Source: Polaribacter sp.
GTDB lineage: Bacteria > Bacteroidota > Bacteroidia > Flavobacteriales > Flavobacteriaceae
Reading direction: 5' to 3'
NCBI GenBank assembly: GCA_029248845.1
Contig: JAQWIO010000084.1
Location: forward strand, 1-36,202
DNA length: 36,202 nt
The notes beneath the pieces were generated by a model. The model did no database searches and was not told where the DNA came from. It saw only the letters and a list, made by a program, of their open reading frames with translations. The position numbers and the translations under genes were made by a program. Shown here in pieces: positions 25,023-33,386 of this stretch. Position 1 is the first letter of the stretch. The number at the start of each line of letters is the position of its first letter.

Positions 25023-25737
25023 AAAAAAAATTTTCACCAAGTTCAGAGAGCACTTTGTAAGGAAAAGCTTTTTGAAGTGCTAATTTTTTTCGCAATGCCC
25101 ACAGGTGTTTAGAATATTTAAATGAGATGCTAACGCTAGCTCCTGCTCCAATAAAAGCCATGTTTGGATCTGTTTTGACAATCTGAGGCCTTACTCTTTT
25201 GTCTATATAATCATCCGACTCAACGATTTTCATATTCACTTTAGAGAAATCCATTACATTTCTTAGTATGGAGTCTTTTTTATTTGTAGGGACATCTTTG
25301 ATATCAACCCCCAATCGTCCCATTAAATAATGCCTTTTTAGATCGAATTCATCCAAAACATAGGTGTTAGATGCTAATGTTACTTTTAGGGTTCTTTGAT
25401 CAATAATTTGTTTGTTTATGAAGATTTTTTTTGTGATATGCTGTATGGAGGAGATTTGTAATGAATCTCCCTTAGAAACAACAATTCTAAAGCGTCCGTT
25501 ATCAGAAGAAAAGGTCCCTTTATTTAAATTAATAATATTTGCATTTCTTACGACTCCCAAAGAATCTATCAGATCTCCAAAAATCAAAACATTCTTTTCT
25601 TGAGAAAAGCTACAGGTAGCTATTGTATATAAACATATAAGAAATATTTTTTTAACATCTTCACTTATAGTTTTTTTGTTGATAGCTTTATGTATTGCTA
25701 ATTCTGATAGGAAAGAAGTTTTCTTTCGTGTCATCAA
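25021..25737 (-). CDS. Carboxypeptidase-regulatory-like secreted protein, frame broken at the 3' end
   Basis: A 238-residue product as it stands. After a 28-residue N-terminal stretch comes a signal peptide (K-K-I-F-L-I-C-L-Y-T-I-A-T-C-S-F-S-Q, about 29-46), then a carboxypeptidase-regulatory-like beta domain (about 50-125) with I-F-G-D-L-I-D-S-L-G-V-V-R-N-A-N-I-I-N and D-N-G-R-F-R-I-V-V, typical of the G-x-V-x-D-x-x-G-x-P-x-x-x-A pattern. The rest is helical and of unknown role. The frame ends in N-F-F-stop at a run of eight Ts (25023-25030); the next frame carries 52 more good codons. The long lead before the signal peptide is also odd: ATG at 25656-25658 would give M-L-K-K in frame with the signal peptide if the A7 run (25647-25653) had one more A. 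Decay, phase variation or sequencing error are all possible. Confidence 0.78.
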   Translation of the reverse strand: MMTRKKTSFLSELAIHKAINKKTISEDVKKIFLICLYTIATCSFSQEKNVLIFGDLIDSLGVVRNANIINLNKGTFSSDNGRFRIVVSKGDSLQISSIQHITKKIFINKQIIDQRTLKVTLASNTYVLDEFDLKRHYLMGRLGVDIKDVPTNKKDSILRNVMDFSKVNMKIVESDDYIDKRVRPQIVKTDPNMAFIGAGASVSISFKYSKHLWALRKKLALQKAFPYKVLSELGENFF

Positions 25738-25783
25738 TTTATAAATTACAATAAGTGCTTGCTTAAAAATACAAATTATATTT

Positions 25784-26314
25784 TTATTTTTCTAATACGA
25801 TATTTATCGTTCCTTCAATAGTTACAGGTTTTCCGTTATAAGACCTTGTTTCATTATGTTCTGCAGATAGTTTTAAAGAATTCGTAGAAATTTCTTCAAT
25901 ACTAAAGACCAATGTAGGGTTATGAGCTACGGTGATTGTGTTATCAGGGTTTAATTTCCAAGCCAAACTGCTAATGGGATTTATATTGGTATCTAGAGTT
26001 TCGTTTATCACCGTTGTTGATGAATGAGAAATTGTTATTTCAGCAGTTAATGTACCTTGTATGCTTACCATTTTTGGACTATCAGCAAACGAAAAAGTCA
26101 TGTCTGTATCTTTTGGAACAATGAAATAATTTCCAGAAATGGCTTCACCTTGTTCTGATACACCCATTACAGTGCCATCTTCCATGGTCATAGAAGTAAG
26201 GTTCCAGTTACCAATTAAATCTGTTTCAGTAACGGAAGAGTCGCTTGTTCTATTAGCTTCACATGCTAGGAAAAGAGAAACAACAGTAAATAGAAATAGG
26301 ATTTTTGTTTTCAT
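25784..26314 (-). CDS. Lipocalin-like lipoprotein
   Basis: A 176-residue predicted lipoprotein with lipobox L-F-L-A-C (Cys18). The mature protein starts with a short Ser/Thr/Asp linker, then L-I-G-N-W-N-L-T-S-M, the G-x-W motif that opens lipocalin-like domains in Bacteroidota lipoproteins. Alternating strands follow through the closing G-T-I-N-I-V-L-E-K, consistent with an eight-stranded barrel. No ligand can be proposed. It is preceded by AAAACCCCTAA and by an 11-bp inverted repeat in the divergent region shared with pepE. Confidence 0.8.
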   Translation of the reverse strand: MKTKILFLFTVVSLFLACEANRTSDSSVTETDLIGNWNLTSMTMEDGTVMGVSEQGEAISGNYFIVPKDTDMTFSFADSPKMVSIQGTLTAEITISHSSTTVINETLDTNINPISSLAWKLNPDNTITVAHNPTLVFSIEEISTNSLKLSAEHNETRSYNGKPVTIEGTINIVLEK

Positions 26315-26335
26315 AGTTTAGGGGTTTTAGTTTTA

Positions 26336-26364
26336 TATAAATCAATATAAAGCATTGATTTATA
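26336..26364. promoter_or_regulatory. Inverted repeat in the lipoprotein/pepE divergent region, possible operator
   Basis: Perfect 11-bp arms TATAAATCAAT and ATTGATTTATA, separated by ATAAAGC. It lies 22 bases upstream of the lipoprotein start and about 82 bases upstream of pepE. There is no T-run and both neighbours diverge from it, so it is not a terminator. A regulator-binding site is the natural guess; no regulator gene is nearby. Confidence 0.45.
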
Positions 26365-26432
26365 AATATATGTATTATTTTTATTTTATTGATAGGGTTG
26401 GATGTATTTTAACATAGTTTGTTTTTTATTGC

Positions 26433-26440
26433 TATTTTTG
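26433..26440 (+). promoter_or_regulatory. Candidate Bacteroidota -7 promoter element of pepE
   Basis: TATTTTTG matches the Bacteroidota sigma-ABfr -7 consensus TAnnTTTG exactly and ends 6 bases before the pepE ATG, implying a very short or absent leader. A -33 TTTG at the standard spacing is not evident, which lowers confidence. Confidence 0.35.
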
Positions 26441-26446
26441 TAGATT

Positions 26447-27151
26447 ATGAGAAAAATGATTATTGCAAGTACCTCCACAGTTTATAAAAGTAGCTATTTG
26501 AAGTATTTAAAGCCAACACTTTCTTTTTTTTTTAAAGATATCACATCGATTCTTTTTATTCCTTATGCAAGACCCAGTGGTATTTCATACCGGAAGTATA
26601 CGACAATTGTTAAAATTTTTTTTGGAGAAATAAATGTTGCTGTAAGAGGGATTCACGAATTTAAAAACCCTACAGATGCGATTAAAAATGCTGAGGCAAT
26701 TTTTGTTGGTGGAGGTAACACTTTCGAATTAGTTAATCAATTGTATAAGAATGATCTTTTAAGTATTTTAAAAGAAGTAATTGATGCAGGGACCCCTTAT
26801 CTAGGTTCAAGTGCAGGAAGCAATATTTGTGGTGTAAATATTAAAAACACGAATGATATGCCAATTGTATATCCGCCAAGTTTTACCACTTTGGGTTGTT
26901 TTTCCTTTAATATTAATGCACATTATTTAGATCCTATTGAGGGATCTACGCATATGGGAGAAACTAGAGAAACACGTATCAAAGAATTTCATGTATTTAA
27001 TGATACTCCGGTTTTAGGTTTACGTGAAGGAAGTTGGTTGGAAGTTATAGATAGTACAATTATATTAAAAGGCAATCACACAGCTCGTTTATTTTTACAA
27101 AATCAAATTCCAATTGAATTGAAAAGTGATTCAGAACTTACTATTTTTTAA
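26447..27151 (+). CDS. pepE: Dipeptidase E (alpha-aspartyl dipeptidase, peptidase family S51)
   Basis: A 234-residue cytoplasmic serine peptidase that hydrolyses dipeptides with N-terminal aspartate. The family's nucleophile elbow G-S-S-A-G-S-N (120-126, Ser122) is present, preceded by the F-V-G-G-G-N-T-F-E-L motif (87-96). The likely catalytic His159 lies in I-N-A-H-Y-L-D-P, and the T-R-E-T-R-I-K-E-F segment (173-181) is typical. No signal peptide. Length matches the family (about 230). It is a single-gene unit, convergent with ribB. Confidence 0.92.
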   Translation: MRKMIIASTSTVYKSSYLKYLKPTLSFFFKDITSILFIPYARPSGISYRKYTTIVKIFFGEINVAVRGIHEFKNPTDAIKNAEAIFVGGGNTFELVNQLYKNDLLSILKEVIDAGTPYLGSSAGSNICGVNIKNTNDMPIVYPPSFTTLGCFSFNINAHYLDPIEGSTHMGETRETRIKEFHVFNDTPVLGLREGSWLEVIDSTIILKGNHTARLFLQNQIPIELKSDSELTIF

Positions 27152-27199
27152 AACGTTTTAAAGTTCGATTTGAATCATTTATGTTCTAATTATCTTTAT

Positions 27200-28345
27200 C
27201 TAATAAACTACATATTCTACAATTTCTAATCCATACCCAATCATACCAACTCTTTTTGATTGTTGCGTATTGGTAATTAGTTTTAATTTACTGATGTTTA
27301 AATCGTGTAAAATTTGTGCTCCAATTCCAAAATCTTTATTGTCCATTTTTATTGCTGAGGCTTTCATTTCTCCTCTTAACTGCCCCTCTTTCAAACTAGA
27401 CAATCTACTTAATAAATTTTGAGATTGATTTTGTTGATTTATAAAAATAATAGCACCTTTTCCCTCATCATTTATTACCTGAAACATTTTATCTAATTTT
27501 TTATCAGCATCATTTGTTAAGGTTCCTAAAATATCATTATTTACTAGAGTTGAATTGACTCTTGTTAAAACGGATTCATTCTTATTCCATGATCCTTTCG
27601 TTAACGCAATATGAACTTGACTATTATTAGTTTGTTGATAAGCTCTTAGTCTGAATTCACCAAATCTTGTTGTTAGATTAAAGTCTTCTTTTATTTCAAT
27701 TAATGAGTCATGCTCCATTCTGTAAGCCACTAAGTCTTCAATAGAAACAATTTTAATATCAAATTTTTTCGCTACTTCTAGTAGTTGAGGTAATCGAGCC
27801 ATGGTTCCATCCTCATTCATGATTTCTACAATTACACCTGCAGGTTGTAAGCCTGCTAAACGAGCAAAATCAATGGCAGCTTCCGTATGACCAGTTCTTC
27901 TTAAAACACCTCCCTCTTTTGCTTTTAAAGGGAAAATATGACCTGGTCTTGCCAAGTCAAAGGGTTTTGTTTTTTTGTCGATTAAAGCTTTAATAGTCAA
28001 TGCTCTATCTGAAGCTGAAATACCAGTTGTAACTCCTTTTCCACGCAAATCTACAGAAACTGTAAAAGCGGTTTCCATAGGATCTGTATTGTTGTTTACC
28101 ATCATTACCAAATCTAATTCTTTGCAACGACTTTCTGTCAAGGGAGTACAAATTAATCCTTTGCCGTGAGTTGCCATGAAATTTATCATTTCCGGTGTAA
28201 CCATTTCGGAAGCTGCTAAAAAATCGCCTTCATTTTCTCTATTTTCATCATCTACAACAATAATGATTTTTCCATTTTTTATATCTTCAATAGCCTCAGA
28301 AATTGAATTTAATGATGAAGTACTTTTAATATTTTGAACTGTCAT
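27200..28345 (-). CDS. ribB: 3,4-dihydroxy-2-butanone-4-phosphate synthase with degenerate GTP cyclohydrolase II domain
   Basis: A 381-residue RibBA-type protein for riboflavin synthesis. The N-terminal half (1-205) is a complete DHBP synthase, which turns ribulose 5-phosphate into the four-carbon precursor: D-D-E-N-R-E-N-E-G-D (32-41), R-P-G-H-I-F-P-L (133-140), R-T-G-H-T-E-A-A-I-D (150-159). The C-terminal half aligns with GTP cyclohydrolase II but has lost its chemistry: the three zinc cysteines of the family (E-C-L-T-G-D ... R-C-D-C-G) are Leu267, Asn278 and Ala280 here, and the R-G-I-G-L active-site stretch is replaced by N-Q-S-Q-N-L. It should work only as RibB, so a separate RibA is expected elsewhere. 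It follows the LptF/G gene by 2 bp; no FMN riboswitch can fit. Confidence 0.92.
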   Translation of the reverse strand: MTVQNIKSTSSLNSISEAIEDIKNGKIIIVVDDENRENEGDFLAASEMVTPEMINFMATHGKGLICTPLTESRCKELDLVMMVNNNTDPMETAFTVSVDLRGKGVTTGISASDRALTIKALIDKKTKPFDLARPGHIFPLKAKEGGVLRRTGHTEAAIDFARLAGLQPAGVIVEIMNEDGTMARLPQLLEVAKKFDIKIVSIEDLVAYRMEHDSLIEIKEDFNLTTRFGEFRLRAYQQTNNSQVHIALTKGSWNKNESVLTRVNSTLVNNDILGTLTNDADKKLDKMFQVINDEGKGAIIFINQQNQSQNLLSRLSSLKEGQLRGEMKASAIKMDNKDFGIGAQILHDLNISKLKLITNTQQSKRVGMIGYGLEIVEYVVY

Positions 28346-28347
28346 AT

Positions 28348-29796
28348 TTATGATGTTTCTTTTTTTGAAAATAATTTTTTAAAGAAATTGATAAAAGGTT
28401 GCGTGATTGTATCTACATTAAAAATACCCTTATCTTTCGTGGCTCTTCTTGTGAGTAAAATACCAATTGGAACCATAATAAAAGCTGCTACCCAAGAACC
28501 TAAAAATGCAGAGATAGAACTTTCTTCAGCTAAATTTTTACCAAAAGTATTGCTAAAGAAATAGGTAACGTAAATGGCAATTGCTAGAATCATTGGCAAA
28601 CCAAAACCTCCTTTTCGAATAATAGAGCCCAATGGTGCACCAATAAAAAACAAGATTAAACAGGATAGTGAAAATGCTATTCTATTGTAGTATTCTGTGT
28701 CAAAAAAATTAAGATTTTTTCTTTTCCATTTGATTGAAGATGTATTGTTTTTTAAAGAGCTTAAGGCTCTTCCAGCCTTGGAGGCTGAGGAGTTTAGAAT
28801 GTTAATCTTATTTTGTAGATTAAAGTTTTCTAAAATATTCGGATTGATATTTTTTGCTTTAAGTGAATCGGGATATTTATACAAATCTTTGGCAACAGTT
28901 GAAACAAAGATGTTTTTAGATTTTATAAGCAGTGTTTCATCATAACTAGCTTTTAAATTGGGGATGGTGTCTCCTAGTTGATTTAAACTCAGCATCATGT
29001 AGTTTTTAGTATGATTTGTTTTATTCAAATCATCATTCCCTGAGACAGATGAGATATCAATATTAAATTCATACTCTTTAAAGGTAGCATTTGAGGCTGC
29101 CATTTTCTTTCTTTTAATAGAAGTTGTTGCAGATTTAACATGCTCCTCATAATAGTAGCCATCGTATAAAATAAATGTCATATAGCGGCTTCCTTCTTCA
29201 GAAACAATCTTACCTCTTTGGGCTGTAATTACTTTTTGGTTTCCTTTGCCACCTGTTAAATCATAAATCAAGACTTTTTTTAATAAATTTTCTTCTTTGC
29301 CATATTTTTCTTCAAATTTAATTTGAAACCCAGGGATGTCGCTATTAAAGCTTCCAGGAACTAGCGCTATAGCTGGTTTTTTCTTTTTAATATTTAAATA
29401 TAAATTCTTTTGCTTTAATACAGCATATGGGTAAATATTGTTTAAAAATAAAAAGTTAATTCCACTTAGAATAATTGTTAAAAAAACCAAAGGTCTTACC
29501 AAACGTTGTAGAGATACTCCTGCAGATTTTGCTGCAGCAAACTCGTAGTTTTCACCCAAATTACCTAGGGCCATAATAGAAGATAAAAGGACACCAATTG
29601 GTAATGCTTGGGGTGTAATAATTAAGGTAGTGTAATATAAAAATTTAAAGATGAAGGGTAGACTAATTCCCTTCCCAGCAATGTTTTCAAAGGTTTGCCA
29701 TAAAACTTGCATGACCAGAACAAAAAGCACGATTAGAAATGTAGCTACGAAAGGAACTAAAAATGTTTTTAGGATGTATCTATCTAAAATTTTCAT
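28348..29796 (-). CDS. LptF/LptG family lipopolysaccharide export permease
   Basis: A 482-residue inner-membrane protein of the YjgP/YjgQ family, the transmembrane part of the ABC transporter that extracts LPS for delivery to the outer membrane. It opens with the family's M-K-I-L-D-R-Y-I-L-K-T-F motif; three transmembrane helices follow (about 15-35, 55-80, 98-120), then a large periplasmic domain (about 125-375) and three C-terminal helices (about 380-470). The helix-2 region P-Q-A-L-P-I-G-V-L-L-S-S and the coupling stretch E-N-Y-E-F-A-A-A-K-S-A-G-V-S are conserved. The periplasmic domain is longer than in E. coli LptF/G, which are about 360 residues. LptF and LptG cannot be told apart from sequence alone here. 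It lies between lolA and ribB on one strand. Confidence 0.92.
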   Translation of the reverse strand: MKILDRYILKTFLVPFVATFLIVLFVLVMQVLWQTFENIAGKGISLPFIFKFLYYTTLIITPQALPIGVLLSSIMALGNLGENYEFAAAKSAGVSLQRLVRPLVFLTIILSGINFLFLNNIYPYAVLKQKNLYLNIKKKKPAIALVPGSFNSDIPGFQIKFEEKYGKEENLLKKVLIYDLTGGKGNQKVITAQRGKIVSEEGSRYMTFILYDGYYYEEHVKSATTSIKRKKMAASNATFKEYEFNIDISSVSGNDDLNKTNHTKNYMMLSLNQLGDTIPNLKASYDETLLIKSKNIFVSTVAKDLYKYPDSLKAKNINPNILENFNLQNKINILNSSASKAGRALSSLKNNTSSIKWKRKNLNFFDTEYYNRIAFSLSCLILFFIGAPLGSIIRKGGFGLPMILAIAIYVTYFFSNTFGKNLAEESSISAFLGSWVAAFIMVPIGILLTRRATKDKGIFNVDTITQPFINFFKKLFSKKETS

Positions 29797-29857
29797 CTAG
29801 GCAAAAATAGTTTCTTAAGATGAAACAAGCTACTAAATTTCTATTAATTCAAAAAAA

Positions 29858-30514
29858 TTAATCAATTATAAATTTTAGCTTTTTGTACTTTTCTTCATCA
29901 AAAGAGAAAAAGTTACTAGATAAAGTTTGATTCTTTTTAAACTCTGTAATTGTAAAGGTAGTTTTAGAGCCATTTAATCCTGTTTGAATCAGTTTGTAAA
30001 TGTACATTTCATTTATATCTATACCCAATTCTACCTTTATAATATTTGATTCGCTATTTATTGGCTTTAATGTAATATATTGTATTTTTCTATCATTTAT
30101 ATTTTTTAAATCACCCATTTCAAGATTATAACCCTCATTGTAAAAGGTTAATAGTTTAGAGGGATAAATAAAACCATCATCTCCACTCATATCTCCATCA
30201 GTAATTGTGACTTCTTTTTCATCATTATTAATTACAAACAGTTTTTTTCCATCGAAAATGAATATATTTCCTAGGTAATTTAACGTGTATTTATCTCCTT
30301 GTAATATAATTTTACTTTTCAAAGGTGGTTCATCTCCTTCTTTTATTCCGGCATTTTCGTTGCTTAATGTTTCACTGAAGCTAATTGACATGTTTTTATA
30401 AGCCCCCATTTTGCTCGAAACCTCATCCAAAAGTAATTTTGCGTTTTCAGAATTTTGAGAAACAGTTTTTGTTGTTATAAAAATACTTAAAAATAAAACG
30501 GTTATTTTTATCAT
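29858..30514 (-). CDS. lolA: LolA-like outer-membrane lipoprotein carrier protein
   Basis: A 218-residue periplasmic protein with signal peptide 1-19 (ending T-V-S-Q). The mature part follows the LolA fold pattern: A-K-L-L-L-D-E-V-S-S-K-M-G-A-Y-K-N-M-S-I-S-F near the start, then a half-barrel of strands including K-S-K-I-I-L-Q-G-D-K-Y-T-L-N and G-K-K-L-F-V-I-N-N-D-E-K-E-V. LolA carries lipoproteins across the periplasm. It begins 2 bp after the ftsK stop and is followed by the LPS permease gene, an envelope-biogenesis grouping I recognise from Flavobacteriaceae. Overall identity to proteobacterial LolA is low, as is usual for this phylum. Confidence 0.87.
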   Translation of the reverse strand: MIKITVLFLSIFITTKTVSQNSENAKLLLDEVSSKMGAYKNMSISFSETLSNENAGIKEGDEPPLKSKIILQGDKYTLNYLGNIFIFDGKKLFVINNDEKEVTITDGDMSGDDGFIYPSKLLTFYNEGYNLEMGDLKNINDRKIQYITLKPINSESNIIKVELGIDINEMYIYKLIQTGLNGSKTTFTITEFKKNQTLSSNFFSFDEEKYKKLKFIID

Positions 30515-30516
30515 TG

Positions 30517-32961
30517 CTATTGGTCTTTTTCGTTTTCTAATAATTGTTCTAATGCGATAAAATCTGCTACTAAAACTTGTCTGGCTTTACTACCCTCAAA
30601 ACCTCCAACGATACCGGCTGCTTCTAATTGATCTATTAATCTACCAGCTCTGTTGTATCCTAATTTTAATTTTCTTTGTAAGAGAGAAGCAGATCCTTGT
30701 TGTGCTGTTACAATAATTTCTGCTGCTTCTTTAAAGAGCTTATCTCTGTCAGAAATATCTATATCAATACTTGTACCACTCTCGTCATCTATATATTCTG
30801 GTAATTGATAGGCTTCTGCATATGCTTTTTGAGAACCAATAAAATCTGTTATTTTTTCTACTTCTGGTGTGTCTACAAATGCACATTGTATTCTATTAAT
30901 TTCATTTCCAGCTGTGTAAAGAAGGTCTCCGCGACCAATTAATTGGTCTGCACCGCCAGCATCTAAAATTGTTCTAGAATCTATTTTAGAGGTAACTCTA
31001 AATGCAATCCTAGCAGGAAAATTTGCTTTTATAATCCCAGTAATTACATTTACTGAAGGTCTTTGGGTTGCTACAATTAAATGGATTCCAATTGCTCTTG
31101 CAAGCTGAGCTAAACGTGCAATTGGTGTTTCTACTTCTTTACCAGCGGTCATGATTAAATCTGCAAACTCATCTATAACTAGAACAATATATGGTAAGAA
31201 TTGATGACCGTCATTAGGGTTTAATTTACGTTGTTTAAATTTGGTATTGTATTCTTTAATATTTCTAACCATTGCAGCTTTTAGCAAATCATAGCGATTA
31301 TCCATTTCAATACATAGCGAATTTAAAGTGTGTATAACTTTTGTTGTGTCTGTAATAATAGCCTCCTCTACATCTGGTAACTTTGCTAAATAATGACGCT
31401 CAATTTTATTAAATAAAGTCAGTTCGACTTTCTTAGGGTCTACCAAAATAAATTTAACTTCAGCAGGATGTTTCTTATACAACAGAGAAGTTAGTACAGC
31501 ATTTAAACCCACCGATTTTCCTTGACCTGTTGCACCTGCCATCAACAGGTGCGGCATTTTAGCTAAATCAATAACAAAGGTTTCATTAGAAATTGTTTTT
31601 CCCAGGGCAATCGGCAATTCCATTCTAGATTCTTGGAATTTCTTTGATGAAATAACAGAATGCATCGAGACAACTGTAGATTTTTGATTAGGTACCTCAA
31701 TTCCAATAGTTCCTTTTCCTGGAATAGGAGCAATAATTCTAATCCCCAGAGCAGATAAAGAGAGGGCAATATCATCTTCTAAATTTTTAATTTTAGAAAT
31801 TCTAATACCAGCTTCAGGTACAATTTCATACAGAGTAATTGTTGGACCAACGGTTGCTTTTATCTCTGCAATACCAATTTTGTAGTTTTTAAGTGTTTCT
31901 ACAATTTTATCTTTGTTTGCTTCTAATTCTTCAGGATCAATAGAGATCGTTTCGTTGTATTGCTTTAAGAGATTGAAAGTTGGGAATTTAAAACTTCCTA
32001 ATTCTAATTTAGGATCAAATTCACCAAAGTCTTTGACCAATTGATTTGATAAATTTTCTGAGGAATGTTCTTCTTTTTTTGTTTTAGTTACATTAATTTC
32101 TACTTCTTTTTCTTTTGTAATTTCAGTTTTTAAGGATGGTGTTATTTCATTTTCAATGCTTAAGGTACCTTCTTCTTTTTTAGATGATACATCTGAGTGA
32201 TTCGTGATTGTTGGTTGCAAGTTTTCTAAAGAAAGTTCAACTCTAGATTTTTCTTTTTTATCAGTTTGTAACGAAATTGTTTCTGAAACTTCTTTTTTGT
32301 CAACTTCTAAAATCTCAGAATTTAATATTTCTTTTTTAAAGGATTCTTCTGATTTTTTTTCTTCTTTTTTTCTTTTTAAACGGTCTAAATATTTGTCAAA
32401 AGTGATTTTATATCTTAAAACGATGTAGGCTATTAAAATAAAACCTAAAAGAATAACTAATCCTGTCTTTCCAACAAATGCTTGTGAGTATTCATTAATT
32501 TCAAAGCCTATGATTCCTGAAAGAAGTGCATAGTCATTATGAACAAAACCTAGGGAGATAGAAATCCATAACATTGCAAAAAGGCTCCAATTCCATGAAA
32601 TTATGATCGCGGCGAATTTTTTTTTGAGAAGTATGTATACCCCTGTTAAAAACGCTTGTATAGCGATTACAAATGCCCCAATGCCAAAACTTTTATAAAT
32701 TAGAAAATGACTTAAATTTGCACCAATTTTACCTAATAAATTTTGACTTTTTACTGTTTTATCTGTTAATTTTGTTAATGCGCTTTGATCTTCTTGCCAA
32801 TTAAAAAAAAAGGAAATAAAAGCGATGCAAAGGAAAGCGGAAAATAATATTAGGAAGGTACCTAAAATTGTTTGTGCTTGTCTTGTTTTTAAAAAAACAT
32901 AAATTCCCGATTTTTTTTCTGAAGAATCCGATGATTTTGTGTTTTGTGTCCTTTTAGCCAT
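30517..32961 (-). CDS. ftsK: DNA translocase FtsK
   Basis: An 814-residue septum-located motor that pumps DNA during chromosome segregation and supports dimer resolution. The N-terminal membrane part has about four helices (32-54, 90-112, 118-140, 166-185), then a Lys/Glu-rich linker (190-310), the alpha domain (about 325-430) and the RecA-like motor: Walker A G-A-T-G-Q-G-K-S (476-483) and Walker B I-V-L-V-I-D-E-F-A-D (592-601), with A-T-Q-R-P-S at 631-636. The C-terminal winged-helix gamma domain (about 740-800) includes L-L-Q-R-K-L-K-L-G-Y-N-R-A and reads KOPS-type sites. It is complete and of normal length for Bacteroidota. It heads the ftsK-lolA-lptF/G-ribB series; dgkA lies 41 bp upstream. 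Confidence 0.97.
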   Translation of the reverse strand: MAKRTQNTKSSDSSEKKSGIYVFLKTRQAQTILGTFLILFSAFLCIAFISFFFNWQEDQSALTKLTDKTVKSQNLLGKIGANLSHFLIYKSFGIGAFVIAIQAFLTGVYILLKKKFAAIIISWNWSLFAMLWISISLGFVHNDYALLSGIIGFEINEYSQAFVGKTGLVILLGFILIAYIVLRYKITFDKYLDRLKRKKEEKKSEESFKKEILNSEILEVDKKEVSETISLQTDKKEKSRVELSLENLQPTITNHSDVSSKKEEGTLSIENEITPSLKTEITKEKEVEINVTKTKKEEHSSENLSNQLVKDFGEFDPKLELGSFKFPTFNLLKQYNETISIDPEELEANKDKIVETLKNYKIGIAEIKATVGPTITLYEIVPEAGIRISKIKNLEDDIALSLSALGIRIIAPIPGKGTIGIEVPNQKSTVVSMHSVISSKKFQESRMELPIALGKTISNETFVIDLAKMPHLLMAGATGQGKSVGLNAVLTSLLYKKHPAEVKFILVDPKKVELTLFNKIERHYLAKLPDVEEAIITDTTKVIHTLNSLCIEMDNRYDLLKAAMVRNIKEYNTKFKQRKLNPNDGHQFLPYIVLVIDEFADLIMTAGKEVETPIARLAQLARAIGIHLIVATQRPSVNVITGIIKANFPARIAFRVTSKIDSRTILDAGGADQLIGRGDLLYTAGNEINRIQCAFVDTPEVEKITDFIGSQKAYAEAYQLPEYIDDESGTSIDIDISDRDKLFKEAAEIIVTAQQGSASLLQRKLKLGYNRAGRLIDQLEAAGIVGGFEGSKARQVLVADFIALEQLLENEKDQ

Positions 32962-33002
32962 TAATAATTTTAGTTAATTTTATCGTAAATATACGTATTT
33001 AG

Positions 33003-33383
33003 CTAAAACAATAAACTTATTTTAGAAATGTATATGAAACCGGCAATAATTAGTGAAATAAATGCTGCAAAACTTGCGGCACCAGCAGCTATGTCTTTTA
33101 TGAAGCCTATCTTTTCATGATACTCTGGATGCACGAAGTCAGCGAGCTTCTCTACGGCAGTATTTAAAGATTCAGCAACTAAAACCAATCCAATAGCTAG
33201 AAATTGAAACATCCATTCTATATTAGAGATGTTAAAATATAATCCTAAAATTGTAATTAATATCGCTACAAAAAGTTGCGCCTTAATACTATCTTCAGTA
33301 GTTATTAAAAGCCATGTTCCTTTCAAAGCAAATTTAAAGCTACGCAATCTTCCTTTTAAAAAGCCATCGTTAGGTTTTTTCAT
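33003..33383 (-). CDS. dgkA: Diacylglycerol kinase / undecaprenol kinase family protein
   Basis: A 126-residue integral membrane kinase of the DgkA family. The catalytic signature A-E-S-L-N-T-A-V-E-K-L-A-D is present around residues 70-82, as are the N-terminal R-L-R-S-F-K-F-A-L-K-G segment and the K-D-I-A-A-G-A-A motif (95-102). Three transmembrane helices are expected (about 33-50, 57-75, 102-122). DgkA proteins phosphorylate diacylglycerol, or undecaprenol in many non-proteobacteria; the substrate here cannot be read from sequence. It starts 3 bp after the tpx stop, so the two form one unit. Confidence 0.93.
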   Translation of the reverse strand: MKKPNDGFLKGRLRSFKFALKGTWLLITTEDSIKAQLFVAILITILGLYFNISNIEWMFQFLAIGLVLVAESLNTAVEKLADFVHPEYHEKIGFIKDIAAGAASFAAFISLIIAGFIYISKISLLF

Positions 33384-33386
33384 AGT

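Noticed and set aside
27140..27200. AAAACGTTTT palindrome between pepE and ribB as a convergent terminator.
   Set aside because: The stem is almost all A:T with no loop; I cannot support termination.
28340..28350. FMN riboswitch upstream of ribB.
   Set aside because: Only 2 bp separate ribB from the preceding LptF/G gene, leaving no room for an RNA element.
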